From positions 1 to 64,000 of the forward strand of contig JAAVTG010001021.1 in NCBI GenBank assembly GCA_011947345.1: a stretch of DNA of 64,000 bases, read 5' to 3'. This DNA is from Phytophthora quininea (taxonomy: Eukaryota; Oomycota; Peronosporomycetes; Peronosporales; Peronosporaceae). The notes beneath the pieces are model-generated. The model had not been told where the DNA came from and did no database searches. It saw only the letters and a list, made by a program, of their open reading frames with translations. Shown here piece after piece: positions 1 through 9,817 of this stretch (its first letter is position 1; every line of letters begins with the position of its first letter). The translations under genes were made by a program, and so were the position numbers.

Positions 1-35
1 GGCACGAATTCATCAATGGCTTCAATTATACAATC

Positions 36-3000
36 ATGGCAACTTTTAAGTGCAACCATGATATTCAAGTACTGCTAGGAGGGCGTGAGGCAACTGACCG
101 AATCTACTACTGCTGCAAATATGTAACGAAGTATCAGAATCACTTGGACTCCATCGTTCCTGTTGCCTTATCTGCACTTTCGAGACGGAAGAAGAAAGAA
201 ATGGAAGAAATTCCTGCGGTCCCGGATGCGCAAGATCGATTAGCAGCATCTCGCAAACGAGTAGCATCGATGGTGTATGCTCTGACTAACCGCCAAGAGG
301 TGGCTGGCCCGCTGGCTGCGCTGTACCTGTATCGTGAATCATGCTGTTACTCGAGCACTGAGTTTGCAGTATTACCACTTGGGGATGTCGTTCGACAGCT
401 GTGTGAGCTAGACGAGTACACTTGCTCGGTTGTCAATGAAAGAAACTCAGAAAACACGGCATCTTTCCGGGCGGTGTCATTTCTTGATGATTACATTTAT
501 CGGCCAGATACCTTGATGGAGATTAATTTGTACGAGTTTGTAATGCGCTATTATCGCCAAAAGGGGCCATGTACACCTCGCGCGAAGCTAGGATTCTTAA
601 GTCAGCATCCACTCCATCGAAGCCACCGCCTTGCCTGCCGCTACGAGGAGGTCGTACCTATTGTACAAGGCTTTCGGTTGCCATACGTTGACGACAAGTC
701 ATCATCAGAGATCAGAAGCAAGCACGCTGTATTATCTTTGGTGTTGTTCAAACCTTTCCGATCTCTAGAAGACCTCATTGGCGTTATGGAAAACTCAGAT
801 GAGTTATGGTTGAATGCTTTTAGTGTGTGGAAAAAACTCGCAGTGAATTCGTTAAAACAATTATGAAGAATATGAACGACTATCAGCAAGCTAGTATGCA
901 GAATAACGAATCCAGGGCTTCCGTGGCTGACAAAGACGAAACTGCAAGTGATAACGAGGGGGACGATGAGCTGTTTGGCAAAGACGACGGCTTTGACGCG
1001 AACGATGTTTGCTTGAACACCGACGAAAGCTTTCCTGATCTTTGGGAACTTGATGAAGCGAAGATTGTTGAAGCGAAGTCTTTAAACCCGTCCATCTGTC
1101 CGACGTCTGCTGTTCCTGATGGCCGAATAGCTCACATTCTAGATGCATTTTCACAATTTGACATGCTTCGAGGTGCTACGGCTGAAACCACCACCAGGTC
1201 AAGAGCTAGTACGTCGGTGGAAGGTATTCCGCCGCTTGATTATATGCGCGAATGGATAAAAGACGCTGATACAGACAATGCCATTGTTGCCCCCACTCAA
1301 GCAGCGAAAACTGAGCAAGATACTACGGTGATTGAACTGCTTAACGAAGCATTACGTGAGCCAAATATGAACTGGACGCCTCCAGCGATGGATAATTCCG
1401 GGCCGCCAACTACGATGAAGCAGTGCGCTAGTATTACTGACATTTCAAAGGCGTTTACGTTGAATGAAAGGCAGCACTACGCTGTCAAAAAATTGGAATG
1501 GCACTGCTGACTAGATGGAAAAATGCTGAGGCGTCATTTTACCTGAACAAAGAGGCAGAAAAGCGGCTACAAGCCGACCAGCTGCAAATGTTTCTAGGAG
1601 GCGAGGGTGGCACAGGCAAAAGTCGTGTGATTGGCGCCATTGAGGCTTTGTGCACAAGTTGGGGGAGGACCAGCAGCATTGTAAAGACCGCAATGACCGG
1701 GAAAGCGGCAACAGTCATCGGCGGACGAACGCTAGCTAGCGTTTTGTTGCAGCTTCAGCGGGGGAAGTCAATTGAGACCGTAATGAATCTGGATGTGATC
1801 GTTGTCGATGAAGTCTCAATGATGAAAAAGTCCCAGCTCACACAGCTAGACACAGTGCTTCGGAATGCAAAAAGAATACCTAGTGTTGCGTTTGGAGGAA
1901 TTCACGTAGTGCTAGTTGGAGATTTTTGCAGCTGCCTCCAGTAGGCGGGGACCCAATTTATCGTGACCCTGGACAGAAACCAAAGTGCACCGCTAATGAA
2001 ATTGCAGGCTATGAGCTTTGGCGTGGGTTTCAAGACGTGATAGTGTTGGAGGAGTCAGTTCGATTTCGACTCGATCCAGAGTGGGGTAATGGCTGCCATA
2101 ATGCTCGACGTGGCGTTTGGAGTCCTGAGTTTGTATCCATTATTAATTCCCGTGTCATTTCGCGAGAAGATTCGCAAGAGAATTGGATTTCAGATGATCA
2201 GGTGACGAAATTTGTGACCCCGACAACTCCACAAGGTTGGCTATTAACAATTTGTTCACAGCGTCCGTAGCTAAAGCTTTGCCTAGTGCTGAGTACCCTG
2301 TCCGGGTGGTGGCCAATTTCAAAGGCAAATTGGCTGCACTAAGCCTTGCAGAAGTGAAAATGGTGATGCGTCTCCCCGATTCAAAGTTTGGCCGAATGCC
2401 GCCGTATTTAGACTTGATTGTGGGCATGCCAGTTCAAGTGACGCAAAACATCAGACCGCAGAAAATGGTTGCCAATGGAACACTGGGTGTATTGGAATCT
2501 ATTATTTATGAGCCCGATACAACCTTTCGACTCGTGCACGATAGTGTAGCGAACATGGTGGTTAAAATCCCAAATGTTCCACCACCAGCAGTGCTAGTTC
2601 GCATTAAGCGGGGAGATTTGGCTGCACCAATGCAAGGGTCCAATGATTCTGAGTTGTTTCCGTTTTTCTTTGACTCCCAAGCGTATAGTCAATGCCACAT
2701 TTCACTCGCGGGAAACTCAAATGGGTTTCCTCGTGAACTTACTGTTCGCATCCAGCAGTTTCCCCTTGTGTGTGCAGTCTCGTCGACCGTATACAAGGTC
2801 CAAGGCGAAACGCTGGACCGAATGGTTGTTACGGAGTGGAAGTCCTCGAATGCTATATCAAACAAGCGCCAGCAGCCGTATCTACTTGTCTCTAGAGTTA
2901 CATCACGGTCTGCATTCGTGACGCTTTGTCCGATTACTCGTGAAATCATACAGTGGGCTCGCCCACCGACAGATGCTCTTGATGAAGAAGATCGACTTCT

Positions 3001-3040
3001 AGCTTTGAGCAATCGTACTATCCAGAAACTGATGAACTAA
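36..3040 (+). mobile_element. Helitron helicase (Pif1-like) gene, frameshifted
   Basis: This is the C-terminal part of a Helitron Rep/helicase protein, a superfamily 1 Pif1-type DNA helicase used in rolling-circle transposition. It reads through five overlapping frames (36-866, 827-1510, 1498-1944, 1926-2270, 2237-3040). Visible motifs are Walker A GGEGGTGKS near 1600, Walker B VVDEVSMM near 1805, the GDF...QLPPV motif split by a frameshift at about 1925 in a T run, and the late motifs VYKVQGETLD (about 2790) and LLVSRVTS (about 2885). Each change of frame is equivalent to one missing base. The N-terminal Rep domain would lie left of the window. A Helitron terminus was not identified. The family call is firm; whether the copy is really dead is uncertain because the whole window shows the same kind of frameshift. 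Confidence 0.85.
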
Positions 3041-3617
3041 AAGTTGCCACAAGTTTTTGTTTTATATTATGAATGGTAATATTAGCTGGTACCCGTCTAC
3101 CTGCTTCTTGCTTTACGCACCATCATCGTCTTCTTCTCCCATGAGATCAGTGGTTGCGCATGGTTTGTGCAGTCGGGCTTGGTCCAGAAGATTCTCTGGC
3201 GGTCGAACCTGGATGTTACGACGGAACCCAATACTCCCTGAAGCCCTTTCAACGCTGCGTTTGTGCTACATGACCGTAAACGACAGCGCAACAGAACAGC
3301 AGCGTCTAGAGCAGGACACTTACGGCGTAGACCACACAATGTGGCACTGCTACGCATCTACTCCACATACTTTAAGGTGCTGACGTATCTTCGTGTGCTT
3401 CATGGACATACTCACATTGTTGATTAGTTGACTAGATGAAGTGAAGATCCTTCACGGAAGGACATACCGTCGATCTATGTAGCCCAGTAATGGACGAGTA
3501 AGCAAACTATCGGATACATTCATTGTACTCATACGGTTAAGAAATGTAAGATTGGTGAGCTAAGAATTTGACGTCACGATGTGTAAATGCGCACTCAGTG
3601 CTCATCAACAGCCCTTG
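3041..3617. other. Intergenic, Helitron 3' flank
   Basis: No convincing coding region. Two small inverted repeats lie near 3436-3466 (GTGAAG/CTTCAC and TCCTTC/GAAGGA), of the kind found near Helitron 3' ends, but no CTRR terminus follows at the expected distance, so I do not call the element end. Confidence 0.4.
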
Positions 3618-4544
3618 CTAAACCGTCAGCACCCGCGAACGGTTAAAGAAAAATTGATGGTACCGATTGAGATGTCTGCGGAGCGCGTCCGGGTCGGTGC
3701 CTCTGAAGGGGCAGTTCCAGACAAAGCAGAACACGTCGTCGACATCGCTCGTATCGTTGACAAAGGCAACCATTATCGGCTGAGGAAATTGTGGGCGCAG
3801 ATACAGTGGGGTATCGACGTATCCGAGCAGCCCGACGTGGTTGTCGTTACCACCTGCACTAGCGAAAGCAAAGTCGCCTCTCGACAGCAGCACGTCGCCT
3901 CTGTTCAGCTCGATAATTTGCTGCTCCGAGCGAAGTGCAACGTGGTTATTCCATCCGTACCCATAAATGTAAGTACGGTCTTGCGCGGCCACGAAAATGC
4001 ATCCTGGAACAGAGCTCACGTTCCCAGAATCAACCCTCGCGGTCGCGAACTCGCGGCGAACGGGTTGGTCTTCGGCACCGCGAGTCGTCCTAAGGATCCG
4101 CCACTCCTTCACCGAGGCCATAGCGAAGAACGAGCGGTAGTGACGCTCGAAATACTCCGACAGAGGTTCCGACTCATTGTCAGGAACGCGAGCACGTAGG
4201 CGATGCTCATCGTGCAGCACTCCATCCCAGGTGTCATGAATCCACAAAACTTCGCCGTCTTCGGCCATCGCGCGTATTGTGTCGGTCATTTCAACGGGGA
4301 CGGCGTGGTATAGGACGAGGTATCCTCGAGTCTTGAGGCGTTGTCTGGCGAACATGGGGTCTTGCGAAGGCGTCAAAATGAAAAGTAAGTCCCCTGCATA
4401 GAATGCCAGCGCGGCCCGAAGGGAGGGCTTACCCAGTGCAATTAGGCTCGAAGTGAGGATAGACTGTTGCATACACAGTATGCACAGTAGGAATCGAAGT
4501 CTGCGTACATTCTTGGTGGCACTGCCACCTTTAAACAACTGCAT
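3618..4544 (-). CDS. Cupin-like protein with C-terminal C2H2-like motif
   Basis: Uninterrupted 308-residue ORF with an ATG start. The function is not known. Residues about 215-255 contain an RGDVLLSRGDF...HVGLLGYVD pattern that resembles the metal-site strands of cupin/JmjC-like double-stranded beta-helix proteins found in large oomycete families. Residues about 277-300 carry C-x4-C-x12-H-x4-H (FCFVWNC...RRHLNRYH), which could form a zinc finger. A hydrophobic stretch near residues 18-38 might be a signal anchor, or the true start may be an internal Met. It lies directly downstream of the Helitron helicase, on the opposite strand, so capture by the element is possible. The gene call is fairly secure; the fold assignment is an inference from motif shape. 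Confidence 0.6.
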   Translation of the reverse strand: MQLFKGGSATKNVRRLRFLLCILCMQQSILTSSLIALGKPSLRAALAFYAGDLLFILTPSQDPMFARQRLKTRGYLVLYHAVPVEMTDTIRAMAEDGEVLWIHDTWDGVLHDEHRLRARVPDNESEPLSEYFERHYRSFFAMASVKEWRILRTTRGAEDQPVRREFATARVDSGNVSSVPGCIFVAAQDRTYIYGYGWNNHVALRSEQQIIELNRGDVLLSRGDFAFASAGGNDNHVGLLGYVDTPLYLRPQFPQPIMVAFVNDTSDVDDVFCFVWNCPFRGTDPDALRRHLNRYHQFFFNRSRVLTV

Positions 4545-5194
4545 ATTGGCGTTACCTTGAAGCGCGGCTTTGAAGTCCCTGTGGCGATGCTTAGTTGAAG
4601 TAAGATCTGGTGCCTACAGTGGCGGTGCTTAAATAATAAGTGTTGGAGTACGTGTGGACCATAGTGATGATGTCACTACTCGTACCTGCCAAAGAAATCT
4701 GCTACGGTCAGAAGTGTAGATAGATGCGCAGGAACAAAAGAGATAGGTCTCGAAAAGCATGATTTTGTGTCGCTGTCTACATTAATCACAAATCTACATA
4801 CCAGCACCTATTGCACATTTATTCGAAAATCGGAAATGATCAACCAGAAGATAATGTTCTCTACACATCATCTTAACTTCAGCTAGTATTCGGCCTAAAT
4901 TGGAGGAGCATATGTCTGTAAATCCTGTATTCGGCACACCATCCTGATCAAAAGTATGCACAACCAACGCCTCAACTTGACCAGCAACCTGACGTCAGTT
5001 AGACGTCCTGGCTCAGAGCGATGCTCTGGTTGAAGTTGAAGTGGCATGTTTCCTTTTCAAAAGGTATTCGGGACTTGCGCAGCTCGGCTCTGGTTAATGA
5101 ACTTATCAACCAATCAATTAGACATCCGACAGCTAAGTAGGGCTGAGCCTTTTGGTTACATTATTGGTGCATATTGGCGTATATTGTATGTAGT
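4545..5194. other. Intergenic
   Basis: No ORF or RNA gene that I can support. Moderately AT-rich sequence between the cupin-like gene (reading left) and the three-exon gene (reading right), so it should hold both promoters. Confidence 0.4.
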
Positions 5195-6060
5195 ATGTAT
5201 GAACCCTCTGCAAGCTCACTTTTAAATTCACCTATGCCTGGAAAGCTCAAGCGCGTTGGCAGGTCGGCCAAAGCGACAGCTATGGCCGACACGACCGAGG
5301 TGGATGCCGCAAGACCTGCCAATGTTGCATCTACGTGTACACGTACGCGTACACGCACACCGACACCAACATCGACGCATACGACGATGCCAACGCCCCC
5401 GCCCCCACCAACACCGACGGAGACGGCGATGTCGATGCCCCCGTCGACGCCTTTGTCAACTCCACCGACGTATACGGCAAACGCGATCGATGAACCGCAC
5501 GGGGAGATCGACTTCGCTCCAAGACAAAGCCCATACCAGCGCCTACAGCAGCTTTTAGCAGCTCGATCAAGTGGCACGTCTCGACGGATCGTCACGTCCG
5601 TTCAAGGTGCGTGAGTTTGGATAGCTGTGTATGTTGCACATTCTAACAGTGAATTTGATTAGACCTACAAGAGCTAATCCAGAGGAAAGTATCGCTCCAA
5701 AGCGTCGAGCTGAGAATGAAGCTACTGTGGGTCTCTGACCACATGTACAGGGAGTCCAGGCTTGTTCGCTTGCACTTCACTGATGCTACGTCCCCGGAAA
5801 CGCTACAAACTCTACTTACCGTAAGGAACGAAATGCATGAACATTACTAGTACTCTAACAATGAACTTAATATGTAGGTGTTTCGAGACCAGTACGATCA
5901 AAACAAGGAAGAAGTCGATACCGTCCTCTTCACAGCCACGATTTGGAATATGGAGTCCACAGATACAGCGCTGCCTCCACCTGGAACCATTGTTGTCATC
6001 TCCCACTTTTCAAGCATGAAGCTTTTCGTGAGAAGCAGTGCCAAGCAACCACAAAGCTAA
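5195..6060 (+). CDS. Unknown three-exon oomycete protein with Thr/Pro tract
   Basis: I infer a 250-residue protein from three exons: 5195-5606, 5663-5820 and 5878-6060. Both introns (56 and 57 bp) have GT-AG ends and CTAAC-type branch sites, and the phases join in frame. The N-terminal half is low complexity: an alternating Thr-Arg/Thr-Pro run with a Pro stretch around residues 50-95. The C-terminal half (VELRMKLLWVSDHMYRE... DTVLFTATIWNM...) looks folded. No family was recognised. The ATG at 5195 is the first in frame. The shared splice phases and the stop at 6058-6060 make a real gene likely; its function is unknown. Confidence 0.6.
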
Positions 6061-7491
6061 GGGACATTTCGTGGGAAGAAGCAGTCAACGCCGCTGCTTG
6101 AGTTTTCCTCTGTTGTAGCATTTCTAGCTCTCATTTGCACTATCTAATATTTCTTTTAAAATGGTAACATTCATTTGCTACAAACGAGATTTTGGCTACA
6201 TGGGATCGAAGCCGTTCATTTTTTCTAGTGTACTTCTAGTAAAACCATGACTAAAGGGTTAACTGTGGACTTACACACTTTATACGCTTCCTTCCCGTTG
6301 TAAATTTTCCCTATCACCGCCACCGAGGTGACACTTACGTTTCGTGACCTGATGTTACATATACATAATTTTCATCTGAATTAGCATAATATGATATTAC
6401 CGTGGCATAGATTGTAGATAAATAATACATACTCTGCGAGTCTGTCTCCACCAGAGGACTTAAGAACATCAAGAAGGCAAGTCATGACGGGAAGATAGAT
6501 TCATTGTGGGATCACACTTTTCAAATGCTCGCGGTGAAAGAGCAGTTGCAGAAAAGCGAGGCTAGTCTTGCTCAATTTTGATCCGCCGTGGCTGGACAAA
6601 GACAATAGCAAACGGGCAGTTAAAAATGTAAATACTGATGCATACTATTGCTGTGGGAATTTGCTGAATCATAAACTCTCTATCTGAAGGCTTCGCACCA
6701 ACAGACCGCGTCAACCAAGACGAAAGCAGCTCTTCTGATGAAGGACCCGTCATCCCCACTTGCGGAAATGCACAGCTGCGCTTAAGGCAGGGAAGTTAAC
6801 GCAGACACCTCGGCGACAGCTTGATATCACGAGAAAAACCACTCAATCGGGCAAATTATCTCCCGCATCTACGACAACGATGGACATGCAAATTCAGCAG
6901 GTAGGTTGAGCAGCATCTTATGTATATTTCAGCGTGGATAATTAACATTGATTATTTTATTTGGTTGGTCTAGCACTGCAACACCCCTCCAAAACTCACC
7001 ACAGAAAAGGTATCCGAAACGTCTCTCAGGAAATCCAAGGTTCGATGTCTGTCGCTCGCATCCCGAAGTTCTCGGGGACGGACTGATCATCTGACAGCCC
7101 GTTTTCGTTTAATTACGAGTTTGCTCTTATCTAATGCAGGTTTTGCACATGAAACATTGCCTTCATTGTGGTCGATATCGTTTTAGCCAGAGGTGTTGTC
7201 TCTAATCGATTTTAGTATAATATAACCGCTTAAATGTGAATCAGCAACATTTAGGATTGCGCGACTTCATATATATAGACGTCCAACAGCCGTTTACAAC
7301 TGACTCAACTTCCGTGCTGCCGCTCGATTTCACTGCTGGATTTTTATCCTTGTTGGTGCAAAATTATTCTTCACCTCTGTGTAACTTTCAGTACATCAAT
7401 CACTTTGGTGTCCACAAAATTTCCTGATACTGACAGCACCTGACAATCAACAAAAATTTATAAAAGACGCTCACAACCAAATCCGCTAGAG
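6061..7491. other. AT-rich intergenic region
   Basis: No supportable gene. Short ORFs here (for example 7236-7427) have no recognisable motifs and are probably chance. It likely contains old, unrecognisable transposon sequence. Confidence 0.4.
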
Positions 7492-7970
7492 ATGCAAAAC
7501 ATATCAGCGCTTGAAAGCCGACAACGGCTCGTTGAAGTAGAGAATCAGGCTTTCAAAGATGTATTGGCCGCGTACGAGAACCTTTGCCAGATACGACAGA
7601 CACACGATGCTAGTAGTCTTGTCGTCCAAGCAGCAGTGTCGCGCTTGCGAGGGAGATTTGATAGGCTTTACCAGGCCCGCCAACACGCAAGTCAGACATC
7701 ATTTGTGATGATGTGTTTGACAAAATGCTTGCCGAGGAAAGAAGTAGTCGTTGAGAAGCACAGGATGATCGATTTGCCGCGTTCTGGCAGCGTAGAGAAC
7801 ACCATCAACCGACGTGGCCATCAACAGCTCTTGTACGGCGGTTGGTTGTTCCTCGTACGCCAAACCAAGAACATGAAGCAGCAACAAGCATAAGTACTCA
7901 GGAAAGCGACGGCGTGGAGGACGCTGAAATTATTGACCTACGAGGCAATGATCAATCGGAAGATGACTAG
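7492..7970 (+). CDS. Small helical protein with acidic C-terminus, one frameshift
   Basis: The ORF starts at ATG 7492 and is rich in helix-forming residues over its first 85 codons (EVENQAFKDVLAAYENL). Its frame changes once near 7765. After the shift, reading continues through a Gln/His-rich stretch into an acidic tail (ESDGVEDAEIIDLRGNDQSEDD) and stops at 7968-7970, giving about 159 residues. The unshifted reading ends earlier at 7893 without the acidic tail. No domain is recognised. Its size, and the SANT-like gene that follows in the same direction, suggest a DNA-binding or transposon-derived protein, but this is only inference. Confidence 0.4.
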
Positions 7971-8379
7971 CGACAAGGATAATGGAGCTGCACCTAAATG
8001 GAGCTAAACGTACAAGGAGTGCATAGAATAGGTGGCCATCTAAAGGAGTGACATGTTGCTTTGCGATCGTTTGCATTTAGACTACTATTGTCTTGTTAAT
8101 AATACTTATATCAGCGTCTAATGCAAATGCCGATTTTGCTCTATGAAGAAGACCAGTGCAAAGTTTGCTTAGAACCTCGCCTCGTTAGTGTGGTATGACG
8201 AGGATCAGTTTGCAAAGAACCCCGCCTCACTACTGTGATATGGTGTGATGAGCAACTTGAACTTCGGAGTGCAGGCTGGAAGACCACCTCATTCCAGAAT
8301 TGCGGCGCCAAGGTAAGGAAGCGCTATCGTGCGAGCAAGTCTGTTGAGTCAAATTGGCTAACGTTCCGCGCTATGTTAG
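7971..8379 (+). promoter_or_regulatory. Upstream region with probable 5'UTR intron
   Basis: Upstream of the SANT-like gene there is a candidate intron at about 8312-8379 (AAG|gtaagg donor, GCTAAC branch site, TGTTAG acceptor) ending immediately before the ATG at 8380. Joining an upstream ATG at 8248 across it gives a stop codon, so the intron would lie in the 5' untranslated region. Two near-copies of a short sequence (AACCTCGCCTC / AACCCCGCCTCAC) lie at about 8173 and 8218. Confidence 0.35.
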
Positions 8380-9189
8380 ATGACGAAACCGCAGGGGACC
8401 ACCAACTACAATGGTGCTGAGCAAGAACGGTTGCTTGCAGTTGTTGCGGAAAGCTTGCCTCGAGAGAAAGCCGAGTGGGAACAAGTCGCAGCAGTATACA
8501 ATAGCAGCAAGGACTCGAAGTGGCTCGACCGCACTAGTGTCAGCCTGAAGAGGAAGTTCACGCGGCTTTATTCGACGGCTCGGAAGAGGAAGGAGTCCGC
8601 TGTGACTTGTAGGGAGAAGACGGCATTGGTGCTACGACACAAGATAATGCGCCGCTCCAACGCGGTGCAATCGCAAGTCGATATTGAAGCTGCAAGTGGT
8701 GCACAAGATACGCCGCTACCGCAAGATGTCGACTTGACTGTTCTCCGTGGTGACCAAGACAGGAGTGGCGTAGATTCTCTCAATGCAACGAGCGGTGATG
8801 ACGAAGACTGTAGTGCTGCATTTACAGGTTCAAGGAAGAGTCCAGCATCCCAGCATGACTGCGATGTTCATGCTGACGGTAACTCGAGCATGGCAAGCCG
8901 TGAAGACTTGTCGGTGGAGCGTGCTGAAGGTCGGCTTCATACTCACTGCGATGCTATACAACTATTCTTGTGGTTCCAGCGCCGGGACCAGAACCAAATG
9001 AAGCACTGGTGCGCTGATCATGAGCGAGCGCAGCTTGAGGAGAAGAAACGTCAAGATCAACATGAGCTTGATGCTCGCAATGCTCAGCAGAGGCACAAGG
9101 AGATTCTAGATTGCTTGAATTCACTTAGACGAGAGTTAGTTGTGGAACGTTGTGGTCAGGTCGAATGTAGTGCACACGCACATAAATAA
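8380..9189 (+). CDS. SANT/Myb-like (DUF6818-type) protein
   Basis: Intact 269-residue ORF. Residues 5-70 (TTNYNGAEQERLLAVVAE ... W..VAAVYN ... RTSVSLKRKF..LY) form a Myb/SANT-like helix bundle with spaced tryptophans, as in the DUF6818 proteins expanded in oomycetes. These are probably derived from transposon proteins and may bind DNA. The middle is Ser/Asp-rich and disordered. The C-terminal 60 residues (about 205-260) are charged and likely coiled-coil (RDQNQMKHWCADHERAQLEEKKRQ). The start is the first ATG after the probable 5'UTR intron. The domain assignment is by sequence resemblance; no function is known. Confidence 0.6.
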   Translation: MTKPQGTTNYNGAEQERLLAVVAESLPREKAEWEQVAAVYNSSKDSKWLDRTSVSLKRKFTRLYSTARKRKESAVTCREKTALVLRHKIMRRSNAVQSQVDIEAASGAQDTPLPQDVDLTVLRGDQDRSGVDSLNATSGDDEDCSAAFTGSRKSPASQHDCDVHADGNSSMASREDLSVERAEGRLHTHCDAIQLFLWFQRRDQNQMKHWCADHERAQLEEKKRQDQHELDARNAQQRHKEILDCLNSLRRELVVERCGQVECSAHAHK

Positions 9190-9398
9190 TGAAAAAATGT
9201 GGTTCTCTTGCTAATATGGCGTGCATAATAAATTTCCAGTGAAAACAGAATAAAAATCCAGCGGAAAATAATGCATCTATGGGGTGAAGATACTGCCGCG
9301 TCAAAATCAGATGCTGGTTTCCCTTTAAAAGGAAAACAGGACACAGTTGCACTGTCAGCTACTCGTCGATCGCATCCAGCATTGCATGCACTAAACTT

Positions 9399-9412
9399 TC
9401 ATTTCACTATTT
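9399..9412 (+). promoter_or_regulatory. Oomycete Inr-like element upstream of H4
   Basis: TCATTTCACTATTT matches the published oomycete initiator plus flanking-region consensus (TCATTYYNCAWTTT) at 13 of 14 positions and lies 94 bp before the H4 ATG. Probable transcription start for the histone variant. Confidence 0.45.
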
Positions 9413-9505
9413 TCGTTGTTTATTGCAAGAGCCTGCTGCACAGGTACAAAATAGGTGATGTGTTGCTGTTTAAGATTGACGCTGTTGTTGCTATGCAGCT
9501 ATAGA

Positions 9506-9817
9506 ATGTCTGGACGTGGTAAAGGCGTGAAATCCATTGGCAAAGGCGGATCGAAGCGTCATCGCTTCATACTGCGCGACAGCATTCAGGGTATCGGCCG
9601 AAGCTCCATTCGCCGGCTGGCTCGTCGTGCCGGAGTTATCCGTATGTCAGCGCTGGTGTACCAGGAAACAAGATCTGCACTTAAGGTCTTCGTTCAGAGC
9701 TTAGTGCAAGATGCTGTGGTGTACGCGGAGCACGCAAACCGCAAAACCATATCAACCATGGACGTAATTTACGCTCTTAAACGACAGGGTCGGGTTCTTT
9801 ACGGGTTCGGACACTAA
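9506..9817 (+). CDS. H4: Divergent histone H4 variant
   Basis: A 103-codon intronless gene that encodes a complete H4 histone fold (start MSGRGKG, end [14 protein letters not shown]), exactly the canonical length with no gaps. Core H4 pairs with H3 in nucleosomes and is normally almost invariant. This copy differs from canonical H4 at roughly one third of positions. Tail lysines 5, 8, 12 and 16 are kept, but Lys20 is Phe (KRHRF), Lys31 is Arg and Lys44 is Ile. Lys59, Lys79 and Lys91 are kept, and the C-terminal Gly is His. I chose the ATG at 9506 because it starts the conserved tail; an in-frame upstream extension is a shadow. Absence of stops and conservation of fold residues suggest selection. 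It may be a specialised variant or a recently relaxed copy. Confidence 0.9.
   Translation: MSGRGKGVKSIGKGGSKRHRFILRDSIQGIGRSSIRRLARRAGVIRMSALVYQETRSALKVFVQSLVQDAVVYAEHANRKTISTMDVIYALKRQGRVLYGFGH

Noticed and set aside
5161..5595. 144-codon ORF on the minus strand with Val-Gly repeats
   Set aside because: It is the antisense shadow of the Thr/Pro tract of the three-exon gene, which has good splice sites and matching phase.
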